Shown: positions 11,646 to 21,177 of the stretch, piece after piece
Position numbering within the stretch: the stretch's first letter is position 1
Layout of the letters: each line of letters opens with the position of its first letter
DNA from: Chlorops oryzae
Lineage: Eukaryota; Arthropoda; Insecta; Diptera; Chloropidae
Assembly (NCBI GenBank): GCA_020466095.1
Contig: CM035806.1
Span: 94,248,340 to 94,312,339 of the forward strand
Length of the DNA stretch: 64,000 nt
Reading direction: 5' to 3'
The notes under the pieces: model-generated
Seen by the model: the letters and a program-made list of their open reading frames with translations, nothing else
Databases searched by the model: none
What the model was told of the DNA's origin: nothing
Position numbers and translations under genes: made by a program

Positions 11646-12889
11646 ACAGGTTGGCTGATAAGTCCGCGGTCTGACACATAGATGGCGTCGCTAGTATTAA
11701 ATGCATATTATTTTTATATAGTGGCAACCTTCAAATGATTCGTGTCAAAATTTGACGTCTGTAAGTCAATTAGTTTGTGAGATAGAGCGTCTTTTGTGAA
11801 GCAACTTTTGTTATTGTGAAAAAAATGGAAAAAAAGGAATTTCGTGTTTTGATAAAATACTGTTTTCTGAAGGGAAAAAATACAGTGGAAGCAAAAACTT
11901 GGCTTGACAATGAGTTTCCGGACTCTGCCCCAGGAAAATCAACAATAACTGATTGGTATGCAAAATTCAAGCGTGGTGAAATGAGCACGGAGGACGGTGA
12001 ACGCAGTGGACGCCCGAAAGAGGTGGTTACCGACGAAAACATCAAAAAAATTCACAAAATGATTCTGAATGACCGTAAAATGAAGTTGATCGAGATAGCA
12101 GAGGCCTTAAAGATATCAAAGGAACGTGTTGGTCATATCATTAATCAATATTTGGATATGAAAAAGCTCTGTGTAAAATGGGTGCCGCGCGAGCTCATAT
12201 TTGACCAAAAACAACAACGTGTTGATGATTCTGAGCGGTGTTTGCAGCTGTTAACTCGCAATACACCCGAGGTTTTGCGTCGATATGTGACAATGGATGA
12301 AACATGGCTCTATCACTACACTCCTGAGTCCAATCGACAGTTGGCTGAGTGGACAGCGATCGGTGAACCGTCTCCGAAGCGTGGAACGACTCAAAAGTCC
12401 GCTGGCAAAGTAATGGCCTCTGTTTTTTGGGATGGGCATGGAATAATTTTTATCGATTATCTTGAGAAGGGAAAAACCATCAACAGTGACTATTATATGT
12501 CGTTATTGGAGCGTTTGAAGGTCGAAATCGCGGCAAAACGGCCCCATATGAAGAAGAAAAAAGTGTTGTTCCACCAAGACAACGCACCGTGCCACAAGTC
12601 ATTGAGAACGTATTCTCCAGATCTGGCCCCAGCGACTTTTTCTTATTCTCAGACCTTAAAAGGATGCTCGCAGGGAAAAAATTTGGCTGCAATGAAGAGG
12701 TGGTCGCCGAAACTGAGGCCTATATTGAGGCAAAACCGAAGGAGTACTACCAAAATGGTATCAAAAAATTGGAAGGTCGTTATAATCGTTGTATCGCTCT
12801 TGAAGGGAACTATGTTGAATAATAAAAACGAATTTTGACAAAAAAATGTGTTTTTCTTTGTTATACCGGGGACTTATCAGCCAACCTGT
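11646..12889 (+). mobile_element. mellifera-type mariner element
   Basis: The TIRs 'acaggttggctgataagtcc' differ by one base within 25, and each is flanked by TA (11644-11645, 12890-12891), the mariner target. The element is 1,244 bp, about 45 bp short of a typical mariner, which fits an internal deletion seen in the transposase. It is inserted within the hAT-like element, which lies within BEL, so it is the youngest layer here. Confidence 0.9.
11825..12822 (+). pseudogene. mariner transposase, mellifera subfamily, defective
   Basis: The ATG at 11825 starts a protein with an N-terminal HTH region ('GKSTITDWYAKFKRGEMS'), then 'RYVTMDETWLYHYTP' (first catalytic Asp) and 'LFHQDNAPCHKS' (second). 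Sequence directly after 'CHKSLRT' jumps to 'YSPDLAP', which shortens the normal spacing to the third Asp by about 16 residues. A frameshift follows near 12640; the original C-terminal frame continues to 12822 ('GRYNRCIALEGNYVE'). The N-terminal two-thirds is intact. By family knowledge, this subfamily is shared among unrelated insects by horizontal transfer. Confidence 0.88.
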
Positions 12890-13072
12890 TATGTATAGCC
12901 TGCTTTCAATTTATGAATACTTTTATTTCGTGAGTGTTCCGTGCGTGCGTGATATTACTCTCATGCACGGTGAAAATCACGATTTTCGTACTCACGGACA
13001 TGCACGGATATTTTCGTGAGCGTGCGTGAGCGTGCGTGATAAATTCCTCACGCGCCCAGCTCTACTCCGAAT

Positions 13073-13440
13073 CACTTGCTGGTTGGCTGTCATAATTCAA
13101 CACAGACTCCGTAGCCAGAGAACGAAGGGATTTGCTTAAAAAAACAGTGGCGAATTGCGCAGATGTTGAAGGACCGGTTGTGGAAGCGTTGGACCGTCGA
13201 ATACTTGCCACAACTGCTGAATCGTGGAAAATGGCACGCCAAAACTACGCCAGTTAAAGTGGATAATGTTGTCCTTATATGTGACTCTAACTAACCTCGT
13301 GGCAACTGGCAAAAGGGTTGAATTGTTCGATTGTTTCCAGCCAAAGACGGCCATGTGCGGGTGGATGAAGTTAAGACCGCCACAGGGACATTCCGTCGTT
13401 CGGTTAACCGTTTGGCGCCATTGCATATTAGTAAATCCCT
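13073..13440 (+). pseudogene. BEL integrase C-terminal region, 3' of the nested insertion
   Basis: Directly after the second CTCCGAAT the integrase frame resumes ('HLLVG'). It continues through 'KQWRIAQMLKDRLWKRWTVE' and 'KWHAKTTPVKVDNVV', the typical C-terminal domain of BEL integrases. A stop near 13100 and a frameshift near 13290 break it. The last coding part reads 'GHVRVDEVKTATGTFRRSV', just before the polypurine tract and 3' LTR. Confidence 0.82.
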
Positions 13441-13462
13441 TGGTGATTTACGGGGGAAGGAG

Positions 13463-13762
13463 TGCTGTGGCAATCCTGATCAAAATACTAAAACAGCTGA
13501 TGAGACGCAACAGTGAAGAAAACAGGACAGTTCGTTTTGAGATGTCGTCGTCCGCGGTCAACATGCTATTCAAAAACTTGTGAAATTTGTTCTTGACTTG
13601 CATTTTAACAATAAGTTCTAAATTCGTAAAATCCGTTCCCATTTTCGTTATTAACATTCAAATTCAATTTCAAACTTATACATACATATTAAAATTAAAA
13701 TAAAACTATGAACATCATTGTTTGTAAATTCGTTGTGACTTCACACTTGCCGAACTTTTACA
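13463..13762 (+). repeat. 3' LTR of the BEL element
   Basis: Begins TGCTGTGGCA just after a polypurine tract and ends CGAACTTTTACA. It pairs with the 5' LTR at 4876-5174. ACACG follows directly. Confidence 0.9.
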
Positions 13763-13767
13763 ACACG

Positions 13768-14663
13768 ATTTAACATGCACGTAGCTGCCATGCAAAAACA
13801 TATAAGTATATGCATGGCCACTTTAATATTCTATTCCGTTTCTTTTTGATTGTTTTCTGGTTTCAGACCTATAAAATCACCACGTACCTGGTACTCTGGT
13901 CGCCCCGTCGCTGGATTTCTCGTCGGCTGGTGCCCACCTCGCTTCATGAGTTTTAAGTCCTCCGTTTATCTTATAAAAAAAAATTCGATTCGCTCTTTGG
14001 TTTTGTTCACAGTAATTCTTTTCGTTTGTTAACATACACTTTACGTAGACAATAATTTATTTTATTTTATTTTATTTTTTTTAATTTTATTCAATAATAA
14101 AAAATTCAACCTCTTTTTTATTCACTTTAATTCTTGTCGGACATTACACTTAAGTTTTCCCGTTATTAAACATAAATTCAAATTGGTTTTTTTTTTTTAA
14201 TTAAAGTTAAACGTAAATTCAAATGGGTTTTTTTTGTTAATTAAAATTAAACGTGAATTCAAATGGTTGTTTTCTTTTTTTTTTGTCCTTTTTGATTTTT
14301 TTAAAATTTGGATTTTATTCGCTGGCGTTTAGATTTGGGTCGCGTGTGACATCGGCGAGGTCTGTAGCACGAATGTTAGTAGTATCGCGCGAAAAGCGAA
14401 TCCTCGCTAGAACTCGAACTTCGAGAAGAAAAGAAAAACGAAAAGAGGATAGTTAATTCGCCGCGTCATGAAGGCGCGGCTACCGTGCGTCGGGCATAGG
14501 GCTGGCCGGGCGGTGACGCCCGCAAGTCCGACTCTTGGGCCCCTCGGGGCCGCCATGGGCCGGGCTCAACGGGTGACACCGACCGCGACTGTTGGTGTAT
14601 CAGTGTGTGGTGGTGTTGTCCACATTTCTTGCATCCGAGAGACGACGGACAATTTCCTCTCAG
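13768..14663 (+). other. leader region upstream of a degenerate LTR-retrotransposon gag
   Basis: This is AT-rich sequence with an 'ataaaaaattc' signal near 14098. It also has a tandem repeat at 14164-14272 (about 52-bp units containing 'aaacgtaaattcaaatgg') and a GC-rich block at 14456-14600. It leads to an ATG at 14664. It may be the LTR and leader of the gag relic that follows, but no second LTR is visible. Small open frames here are not convincing genes. Confidence 0.4.
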
Positions 14664-16216
14664 ATGAGTCGCCGAGAGGCAGTTAAAACAACATNNNNNN
14701 NNNNNNNNNNNNNNNNNNNNNNNNNNNNNNNNNNNNNNNNNNNNNNNNNNNNNNNNNNNNNNNNNNNNNNNNNNNNNNNNNNNNNNNNNNNNNNTTTTAA
14801 TCGATTAGAAGAAGCAGTCTTCCTAATAAATAAGGCTAAGGATTCGGTAGCAGTTTCAAACGACGTAGGCAGGGAAAAAATACAGCATCTCGAGGAAACT
14901 GTGGGTATTTAAGAAAAAATTGCAGAGAGTTAAGAGAGAGAATTGATAAAGGGACATTATTATTGGAGGAATCAGAAGACCAAAACGAGACGCTAAGAGA
15001 AACACTGAAGTCATTAGCAGGGAAGGACATCTCCGAATCCCTAGAAAGAAATCAATCAGATCTCAGAGAAAAGAAAAAGAACTGCAATTTCTTAAGGTAG
15101 AAATAGGCAATTTAAAAAGAACATTAGAAACAGTTTGCAGGACATCTCCATTTCCCACCAGGCGCATGCCGAACAATTCCGGAACAGCATCAGGACCGGT
15201 ACAAACCTCAGTATTGAGGTAACAATGGCAAGTCCACAGAATGTTGCAGAAATTGTTAAAAATGTCCAACGATTCGTACCATCCTTTTCGGAGCAAGAGG
15301 GCCTGAATTTAAGGCGGACGTAATAAAATTCGTAGAGGGGAACGAATTGCTAAATTGTATGACTGCACAGGAGGACAGCAGAAGCCATTACATGTATAAG
15401 GCAGCGACTGTCCGGGCCTGCGTTCAACACAATTGGCACCAGAAAATTTGACACTCTAAATAACTCCGCGACTTTGTGACGCAAACATACGCAACAGTAA
15501 AACACTGGAAGATATTAGAGCGGATATTAAAACGGACATCAACAAACAGGCGAGTCCGCATCACTGTTCGGAGGCCGAATGGAAACAAATCTTAAGGAGA
15601 CTGAGGAAATGATCATGAAAAAATGGACGACGGAAAAAACAAAAGCGGCGCTATGGGAATATCAGGATTGGCAAAAAGACATTTCATCACGGATTGAAGG
15701 ATTATTCCTTGAAACAATCACTAGTAAACATGACAGACCCCAGTTTGCGAGATCTTAAAAATGCAGCAGAAAATTCCGAAAACATTTTAAAGTCGAACAA
15801 AATAAGTGTACACACGATCAATTCGGCAACGGAACTGACATGCTCTTTCTGCCAACAAGCAAGGACCGCACGAGATGTATGATAAAGAAAGAAATACACC
15901 TTATTGCACGCTGGTGGGCTATATGGGCACGAACAAAGTCCTGGCTGCATGAAAATAAACGCCAATGTGGAAGCGAGAAGGCATCTGACCAAACCTGCCA
16001 CACTGCGGCAAGGTGGGTCATTTAGTCGAACATTGCTGGACCAAATTAAGTAGCCTTTTTTGCGATAAGTGTCAATCAAAGGGCACAGCAAAAATAAATT
16101 TTGCGAAAAAAGAACTACACAGCAAAGCACACAACAAGGCAACCCAAAATAACAGACAAAGGCCCAATTACAGCCAAAACGCAGTGCTTCCTTTGTAAGG
16201 GATTCGGCCATATAGC
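14664..16216 (+). pseudogene. LTR-retrotransposon gag relic, cut by the Polinton
   Basis: Starts at 'MSRREAVKTT', runs into the N gap 14695-14794, and continues as a heavily frameshifted gag with coiled-coil-like text. Two zinc knuckles lie near the end: one around 16000-16040 and 'CFLCKGFGHIA' at about 16183-16216. The similarity stops exactly where the Polinton TIR begins. The matching downstream half of this element is not found on the other side of the Polinton. Gypsy-like by style, but the family is uncertain. Confidence 0.6.
14695..14794. other. assembly gap (100 N)
   Basis: Fixed-size run of 100 N inside the gag relic, just after its putative start codon. Confidence 0.95.
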
Positions 16217-16540
16217 AGTAGGTGTGATTAGCCGATTCTAGGCCAAGGGAAAATGGAGCAAAAAAAGTGGAGCAAAAAATGTGGAGCAAAAAAGGTGGAG
16301 CAAGAAAAGGTGGAGCAAAAAGTGGCGTAAGAAAAAGGTGGAGTAAGAAAAGGTGGAGCAAAAAAGGTGGAGCAAGAAAAGGTGGAGCAAAAAAGGTGAG
16401 AAGATGAGAAGAAAATGTTGAGGAGGAAAAAATGTGTGTAAAAAATCAAAATGTGTGTAGGATTCCTTGTTCTATTTAAAAGGAGATCTTTGAACGCATT
16501 TCAAATGCACTGCAGGAGAATGTGATAAAGTGAAGTTAAG
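16217..16540 (+). repeat. left TIR of the Polinton
   Basis: About 324 bp, matching the complement of 29742-30144. The outer part is a minisatellite of units such as 'ggtggagcaaaaaa', about ten copies with C/T and indel variants. The inner part contains 'gattccttgttctattt' and 'gaacgcatttcaaatgcac'. Compared with the right TIR it lacks about 75 bp between these parts. Confidence 0.9.
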
Positions 16541-16719
16541 AAATTTAAGGCAATAGCACATCGCTATCAGTGGAGAGATCTTTTATCATAGTTTCCCACG
16601 CTCGAACGGACGGGTTCCTTTTGTTTTTTGAAACGACTGTGGTTGGAAATTGTGGTCAAATAATTAGATAACCAAATGTTCTTATCAGGTCAAACGGATA
16701 TGTATGAGTCATAGTTAAG

Positions 16720-16750
16720 TATAAAACGGAGCCCACTCAGAGGATCAATT
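16720..16750 (+). promoter_or_regulatory. putative core promoter of the left plus-strand Polinton gene
   Basis: TATAAAA at 16720-16726 with a weak initiator-like TCAATT at 16745-16750, upstream of the ATG at 16857. The initiator is a poorer match than those of the minus-strand genes. Confidence 0.4.
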
Positions 16751-16856
16751 CGAAAATTTTTTTGACACTGAGCAGAAAGAGCTCTCCTTCTCAAATTAAT
16801 AAATAAATAAATTTTTTTATAAATTTTTTTTAAGAAAATGTCAGAACGGAAAAAAT

Positions 16857-17327
16857 ATGTCAACAGCACCAACAGGATCAGCAGCACTTACAAGACCGGT
16901 ACCACCACCACCAGCAGAATCAATAGCATCAGGCAATCAAGACATTGGATCTATTGCCTTCAACGCAATATCGAAAAGGAAATTAAATAAACCTTTTCTA
17001 TCTATGACGAAGATGTCATTTAATAAAAATTTCATGGTGGAGCTGGCAAAAAGGATGAAAACAAAATATGGACCAAAGGTTGTACTGGAGCTGGCTGAAG
17101 CACAATTGGTGCTTCCACCTCGATTTAATGGGCTGAAGGATATAGCGATAGCAAATATAAATAGCTATCCGCATATTATAAGGAAGTGCGGTGATGAGAG
17201 CAGTCCAATGCTTGAGCTGATTAAAGAGGACGAAATTGTAGAAGAAGAAGAAGAAGAACAAGGAAGTATTCCATTTTCTCAACCGTTTATGGATGATGAT
17301 TTGAAACAATTATTAAATTTTCATTAA
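16857..17327 (+). CDS. uncharacterised Polinton protein, 156 aa
   Basis: The product has a low-complexity N-terminus rich in Ala, Pro and Ser, and a basic central part ('KRKLNKPFLSMTKMSFNKNF'). A conserved-looking block ('YGPKVVLELAEAQLVLPPRF') follows, then an acidic run of Glu residues and a short C-terminal tail. I do not recognise the family. It is the first gene inside the left TIR and the only one on the plus strand in this half. An upstream ATG at 16838 opens a different frame of about 50 codons, so the start is uncertain and a small frameshift at the N-terminus is possible. Polintons often carry such lineage-specific genes at the ends. Confidence 0.6.
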   Translation: MSTAPTGSAALTRPVPPPPAESIASGNQDIGSIAFNAISKRKLNKPFLSMTKMSFNKNFMVELAKRMKTKYGPKVVLELAEAQLVLPPRFNGLKDIAIANINSYPHIIRKCGDESSPMLELIKEDEIVEEEEEEQGSIPFSQPFMDDDLKQLLNFH

Positions 17328-18363
17328 AATATAAATTTTTATTAAATATATCTTTAAAATTTTTTTTATTAAATATAATTTTTAGTTTCTTAAAATTAAT
17401 TGTCTGAAAAGAAAAGAAAAGAAAAAAAGGAAAAAAATTAAATAAATACAAGAAGAAAAACAAAAAATTTTGTCTACTTACTTTAATGTACAAGATGAAT
17501 ATCACAATCGTGATCACCGAAACATAGCTCCAGCGATTCATTACTACAAGACACAAAAAATAAACTACTTTGAAGTGCCTGCAGTCCCGGTATCCTGATG
17601 TACTCGCCATTCAGCTCCAGGGTGCTCTCATCCTCTAAATGCAGAACAAGTTTAATACTTGTCCTGGCATTTAATTTAAGCGACCATCCACGAATCCTCG
17701 TTAATCCTAACTTTAATTAGTAGGATTTTGAATTCCAAATAAATTGAACGTTCTAATTAAATCCATCTTTCGCTATGATTTCAGAAAACGAAAACCTTCT
17801 CCTTTTATACTCGTTTGAACTGAGAAAAACCACAAAAAATGTTTAAATCAACATGACCCCCGTGGGAAAAAAGTTTGACCACAATCAATACACACTATAG
17901 AATATTCTAGAATAGCAGGCATCTTCAAACAAGTTCTTAAAACCTAATTTCGACTAACTGATAAGAGCCTGTATCCAAACAACCATCCTACTACCCTTGA
18001 AAAACAAAAAATTTGATTGACGCACTGAGACCTTTTAAGAGTTTATTACGCAACTGATAAGGACACACCACAACTGACCTTGAAGAAAGCGTGGGAATTT
18101 TAGATAACCGCATAAAAACAATTTGTTTGACTACATAGACCTACCACAAGATTTTTTTACGAAACTACAACTGACCTTGAAGAAACTGTGTGTGGAATTT
18201 TTAGACTGTCGAAGACCACCGACAAAAAAAATTCATTTTCTTATCATAAAAAAAAAAAAAAAAAAAAAATAGAATAAAACAAAAACAATAACAAAAGTGA
18301 AATGTGTGCATATTAGTTTTATTTTTAAACATTTTTTTGTAGAGTGTGTACAGAATATTAAAA
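17328..18363. other. non-coding Polinton interior
   Basis: About 1 kb of AT-rich sequence without a convincing gene. Two direct repeats of 'caactgaccttgaagaaa' start at 18070 and 18169, about 100 bp apart. A run of about 23 A lies at 18248-18270. The minus-strand open frame at 17287-17610 is low-complexity (Phe/Lys) and overlaps the end of the neighbouring gene, so I do not call it. Confidence 0.6.
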
Positions 18364-18915
18364 TTATACACTAGTCCACGATATCGATGATGGCCATGTG
18401 GACATTGTTGATTTATTATTAATATATTTTGTTAAAGCAATAGAGTTTCTTAGTGCACAGGCATATTTCTTATTTTTTCTACTCTTCTCCTTACAATGAT
18501 AATTACATTTTACTTCTGAATCAAAATTGTATGAACGATTTATTTCTTTCAATGAATGAGTACAATCAATTTCTTTTATTCCAGAAATAAGACAATCCTG
18601 TAGCAGTTCCTTCGCCCACAATGCTTTTTCCTCGCCTTTAACATAGATTTGATAGTCCTTGAGAAGAAATTTGAGATATTTTTTCACTTCACCTAAAGTG
18701 AAGACACCAGAGTCCCAATCCAGCATATGATAATAGTTTTGTAGCCAAAAAACAGATTTCTTTTCATTATCATTTAATAATCGAAAACTAAATGGTGATT
18801 TTATAAGAAAATGAACATATTTCTTTTCGCTGAAACAAAAAGCTACTTCCTTGAAAATAAACTGGTTATTTATGCTTTGAAATCCTTGACAATCGAAAAC
18901 AACAAATTTTAACAT
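18364..18915 (-). CDS. uncharacterised Polinton protein, 183 aa, possibly exonuclease-like
   Basis: The protein begins 'MLKFVVFDCQGFQSINNQFI', continues with 'YVHFLIKSPFSF', 'YHMLDWDSG' and 'YQIYVKGEEKALWAKELL', and ends with 'ACALRNSIALTKYI'. The early beta-strand ending in Asp and the later 'IYVKG' strand recall RNase H-fold nucleases, and similar proteins occur in insect mobile elements, but the catalytic residues are not clear. It lies directly downstream of the capsid gene. Its own TATA box (19023-19029) abuts that gene's stop codon and an initiator lies at 18994-18999. The start ATG is the first after this initiator. Confidence 0.6.
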   Translation of the reverse strand: MLKFVVFDCQGFQSINNQFIFKEVAFCFSEKKYVHFLIKSPFSFRLLNDNEKKSVFWLQNYYHMLDWDSGVFTLGEVKKYLKFLLKDYQIYVKGEEKALWAKELLQDCLISGIKEIDCTHSLKEINRSYNFDSEVKCNYHCKEKSRKNKKYACALRNSIALTKYINNKSTMSTWPSSISWTSV

Positions 18916-18993
18916 TGCTTAAGATATCTCTGATTGATGTTTTCCACGACGACGACGATGACGATGATCCTTTTCATTCAAAGTCTAAGAATG

Positions 18994-19029
18994 AACTAAA
19001 TAATCATCTATGTAAATTTATGATTTATA
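18994..19029 (-). promoter_or_regulatory. core promoter of the 183-aa gene
   Basis: Minus-strand TATAAAT at 19029-19023 and initiator TTAGTT at 18999-18994, 32 bp apart. The TATA box starts at the base after the stop codon of the upstream capsid gene (19032-19030). Confidence 0.6.
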
Positions 19030-20217
19030 TTACATATGCTTTACAATGTCACCAGTCGTTGGCTTATACGAAAAAAGTCGATCGTGTATTAGAACACAGT
19101 ATGCAGAAGTGTTTGCTCTAACATTGGCACTTGTTTTAAACATTATACGAATATCAAGAGCACCAGTCTTAATACGCTCATTTTGATGTGATGTATCAAT
19201 GACAATTATTGGATTATTCTTAAAACTCTCTCGCGATAAAAGTGGCTGCGGGTCAATCATGTAGTAGCTCTGTTGAAATCTTGTATACATATCATATAGG
19301 AGAGCATATCGATCGCGAGACAAATTTAAATTCAAATCATCATAAGGATATGTCTCAGAGTTAAGTTGTACCTTTAAGTCAGTCAAATTGCAAGCAGTAA
19401 ATTTTTCATCATTCTCAAATGCAACAAGAATAAAGCGAGGGCGCTCAATTTGTGTTCCAACTTTTATATTCCATGTATGATTTTGACCTTGTAGAAGCTC
19501 TGGATAAAGATGCGATTCCCATGTTCGAAATGCAATGGGTAGAGGAGTATCATTTTTGATAGTGGTATAGATTTTTAGTTTTGCTTCATCGGATAACTGA
19601 ATGTGTGGAACTTTCCATGATACATTCTGCAACTGTAAGTTGATTGCCTGAGTTTTTTCAGCCGCATCTGTGGTAAAGAAAGCCTTACTATCCGATCTAG
19701 AGCGCAATAAGATAAGCTCATGTTTAGAATTTATTATTATCTTATTAAAGTCTTCGGCAAAACCCATAAGCATTTTAAGTGGGACACAAAAATTGAAATG
19801 TCCACTAGCTGGTTGAATTTTTTCCTCTAGAGTCCAACCAGCGTTTTCCAACATTGTGCTGGCATTAGGGTTAAGAGACACAAGGTTTTTAATTTTAGTG
19901 GTTTGACCTAAGCATCGAGTTCGATCAATTTCAATGCCATTCAACTCATAACGTATTTCCTCGAATAAATGTGCAACAGCATTATTTCGAAATTGAACTC
20001 CTTTTGGCACTGCTCTCGCTTCTCCAATTGTAATAAAGCCTTCAATGTACAAAAAGCTTTCATGGGGCAGAATGTAAACATCTTGATTTTGAATTGCAAT
20101 ACGTATTTCATCATTGTTACCAAAAGATTGTAAATATGGTTGATATGTATGATATTCTTTCTTTGTAATGGCATCATAGACAACAGGCTGTTCTTTAATT
20201 TTCAATATATCAATCAT
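19030..20217 (-). CDS. probable Polinton major capsid protein (double jelly-roll)
   Basis: This 395-residue protein is the largest intact product in the element. Its N-terminus ('EYHTYQPYLQSFGNNDEIRI', then 'ILPHESFLYIEGFI') and many short beta-strand-like blocks fit the capsid family of insect Polintons. Its place next to the smaller jelly-roll protein also fits the double jelly-roll capsid proposed for Polintons. The frame is uninterrupted, which is notable given damage elsewhere. By family knowledge it would form the icosahedral shell. Assignment rests on position, size and sequence style, not on a visible catalytic motif; a structure-based comparison would settle it. Confidence 0.65.
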   Translation of the reverse strand: MIDILKIKEQPVVYDAITKKEYHTYQPYLQSFGNNDEIRIAIQNQDVYILPHESFLYIEGFITIGEARAVPKGVQFRNNAVAHLFEEIRYELNGIEIDRTRCLGQTTKIKNLVSLNPNASTMLENAGWTLEEKIQPASGHFNFCVPLKMLMGFAEDFNKIIINSKHELILLRSRSDSKAFFTTDAAEKTQAINLQLQNVSWKVPHIQLSDEAKLKIYTTIKNDTPLPIAFRTWESHLYPELLQGQNHTWNIKVGTQIERPRFILVAFENDEKFTACNLTDLKVQLNSETYPYDDLNLNLSRDRYALLYDMYTRFQQSYYMIDPQPLLSRESFKNNPIIVIDTSHQNERIKTGALDIRIMFKTSANVRANTSAYCVLIHDRLFSYKPTTGDIVKHM

Positions 20218-20484
20218 TTTGAATTGTTTTATTAGTCTTCAATATATATCCTAATGATTGTAAAAAGTTTTTATTTTCAGCAGTGAGAAATTTTTTTTGT
20301 TGAGATGATTTTCTTATTTTTCGTTTAGTAGCAGCAACAGTAACAGACGATGTGTTACGTTTAAGAGCTGTAATCAAACTGGTAGAAGGATCATCCTTTA
20401 AATATATTTATTATATATAATCATAGTTTTATTCAAAAGGTTTCAAGTGCAAACGTAATGTTATCGTCTCTCCTCGAAAATTTA

Positions 20485-21123
20485 TTAATGTCCGTTTTCG
20501 TTGACAAGTCTTACTTCGATTGAACTTATCTCTTTGACGGTCACAGGCAAATAGATAACATTGTTTGGAGTTATGTCTATTTTATATCCAGGTTCAACAT
20601 TTATAGAAAACTCGTATAAAGTATGTGCTGGTACATTATTTAGATACGAGCCACCCACAATATTGCACTCAATACGAACAACATTGTTTTGTGTTATCAT
20701 AAGACTTTTGTCTGAAGTATGAGGTTTATTAGGTTCAAGTTTTCGTTTCGAAAATCCTAATAATGGTCCGATGCTTTGCTCTTTATCAAAGAAAATTGTA
20801 TCGTGTGAAGAATAGATTTCAGCTTTTAATGTATTATTATTTGCATATATATCTAGTGTAGCACCAGAAGTTCGTTTTTCAAAAGTTTCATAGTCTTCGA
20901 TAATATATTTTGCTATGTCATCAAATTCATATGAACCAATAGGAAGCACAATTTGTTCATCACCAATATGAAAAATATTATTGGTTTCATCAACATTCGG
21001 CACTGAGTAATAGGTATGAAAATCAATCAGCCCACAAACATAGTCCCGGTTAAGCTCTATGGGGGGAAAATAATTCGCCGTGAGAATTGATGAATTTCCA
21101 GTCAAAGTTAATGTTCTTGACAT
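20485..21123 (-). CDS. probable Polinton minor capsid (penton) protein, single jelly-roll
   Basis: The 212-residue product has 'LPIGSYEFDDIAKYI' and 'SIGPLLGFSKRKL', a pairing typical of Polinton penton-like proteins, within a beta-rich sequence. It starts at the first ATG downstream of a strong TATA/initiator pair. It sits between integrase and the major capsid gene, the usual capsid neighbourhood. The frame is intact. By family knowledge it would occupy the five-fold vertices of the particle. The 267 bp to the next gene hold no gene. Confidence 0.65.
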   Translation of the reverse strand: MSRTLTLTGNSSILTANYFPPIELNRDYVCGLIDFHTYYSVPNVDETNNIFHIGDEQIVLPIGSYEFDDIAKYIIEDYETFEKRTSGATLDIYANNNTLKAEIYSSHDTIFFDKEQSIGPLLGFSKRKLEPNKPHTSDKSLMITQNNVVRIECNIVGGSYLNNVPAHTLYEFSINVEPGYKIDITPNNVIYLPVTVKEISSIEVRLVNENGH

Positions 21124-21140
21124 CTTGAATAAGAAAATTA

Positions 21141-21177
21141 AACTGAACCAATTAAGAAAATTAAGCTTCTCTTTATA
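21141..21177 (-). promoter_or_regulatory. core promoter of the penton-like gene
   Basis: Minus-strand TATAAAG at 21177-21171 and initiator TCAGTT at 21146-21141, 33 bp from T to A. The integrase stop codon TAA lies inside the TATA box (CTA TAA AG), so the two genes share bases. Confidence 0.75.

Larger units (their letters stand above)
10577..13064. mobile_element. hAT-like foldback element with 8-bp target duplication
   Basis: Inserted in the BEL integrase with an exact 8-bp duplication CTCCGAAT at 10569-10576 and 13065-13072. Ends are 'tagagctgaacgcg' and its approximate complement. Beyond them the inverted similarity extends for about 200 bp (10577-10790 against 12893-13064), rich in 'cgtgcgtga' and 'cacggtgaaaatcacg' units. 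The 8-bp duplication and TAGAG-type ends point to a non-autonomous hAT derivative. No transposase of its own is visible, and its centre is filled by two later insertions. Confidence 0.8.
4876..13762 (+). mobile_element. full-length BEL/Pao LTR retrotransposon with nested insertions
   Basis: Two LTRs of 299 and 300 bp bound the element. It is flanked by the 5-bp target duplication ACACG at 4871-4875 and 13763-13767. A purine-rich tract 'cgggggaaggag' directly precedes the 3' LTR. Coding order is gag, protease, reverse transcriptase, RNase H, integrase, as in BEL/Pao. At least five frameshifts or stops break the reading frame, and a 2.5-kb nested insertion (10577-13064) splits the integrase. 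Without that insertion the element would be about 6.4 kb, a normal BEL size. The LTRs differ at many sites, so the insertion is not recent. Confidence 0.92.

Noticed and set aside
14456..14600. rRNA fragment suggested by the GC-rich block
   Set aside because: No recognisable conserved rRNA segment; GC content alone is not enough.
15702..16361. 219-residue minus-strand frame at the left Polinton edge
   Set aside because: Built from the TIR minisatellite read antisense (repeated Leu/Phe/Pro) and the gag relic; no family and crosses an element boundary.
17287..17610. 107-residue minus-strand frame in the Polinton
   Set aside because: Dominated by Phe, Lys and Asn from A/T runs, overlaps the end of the plus-strand gene and has no promoter pair.
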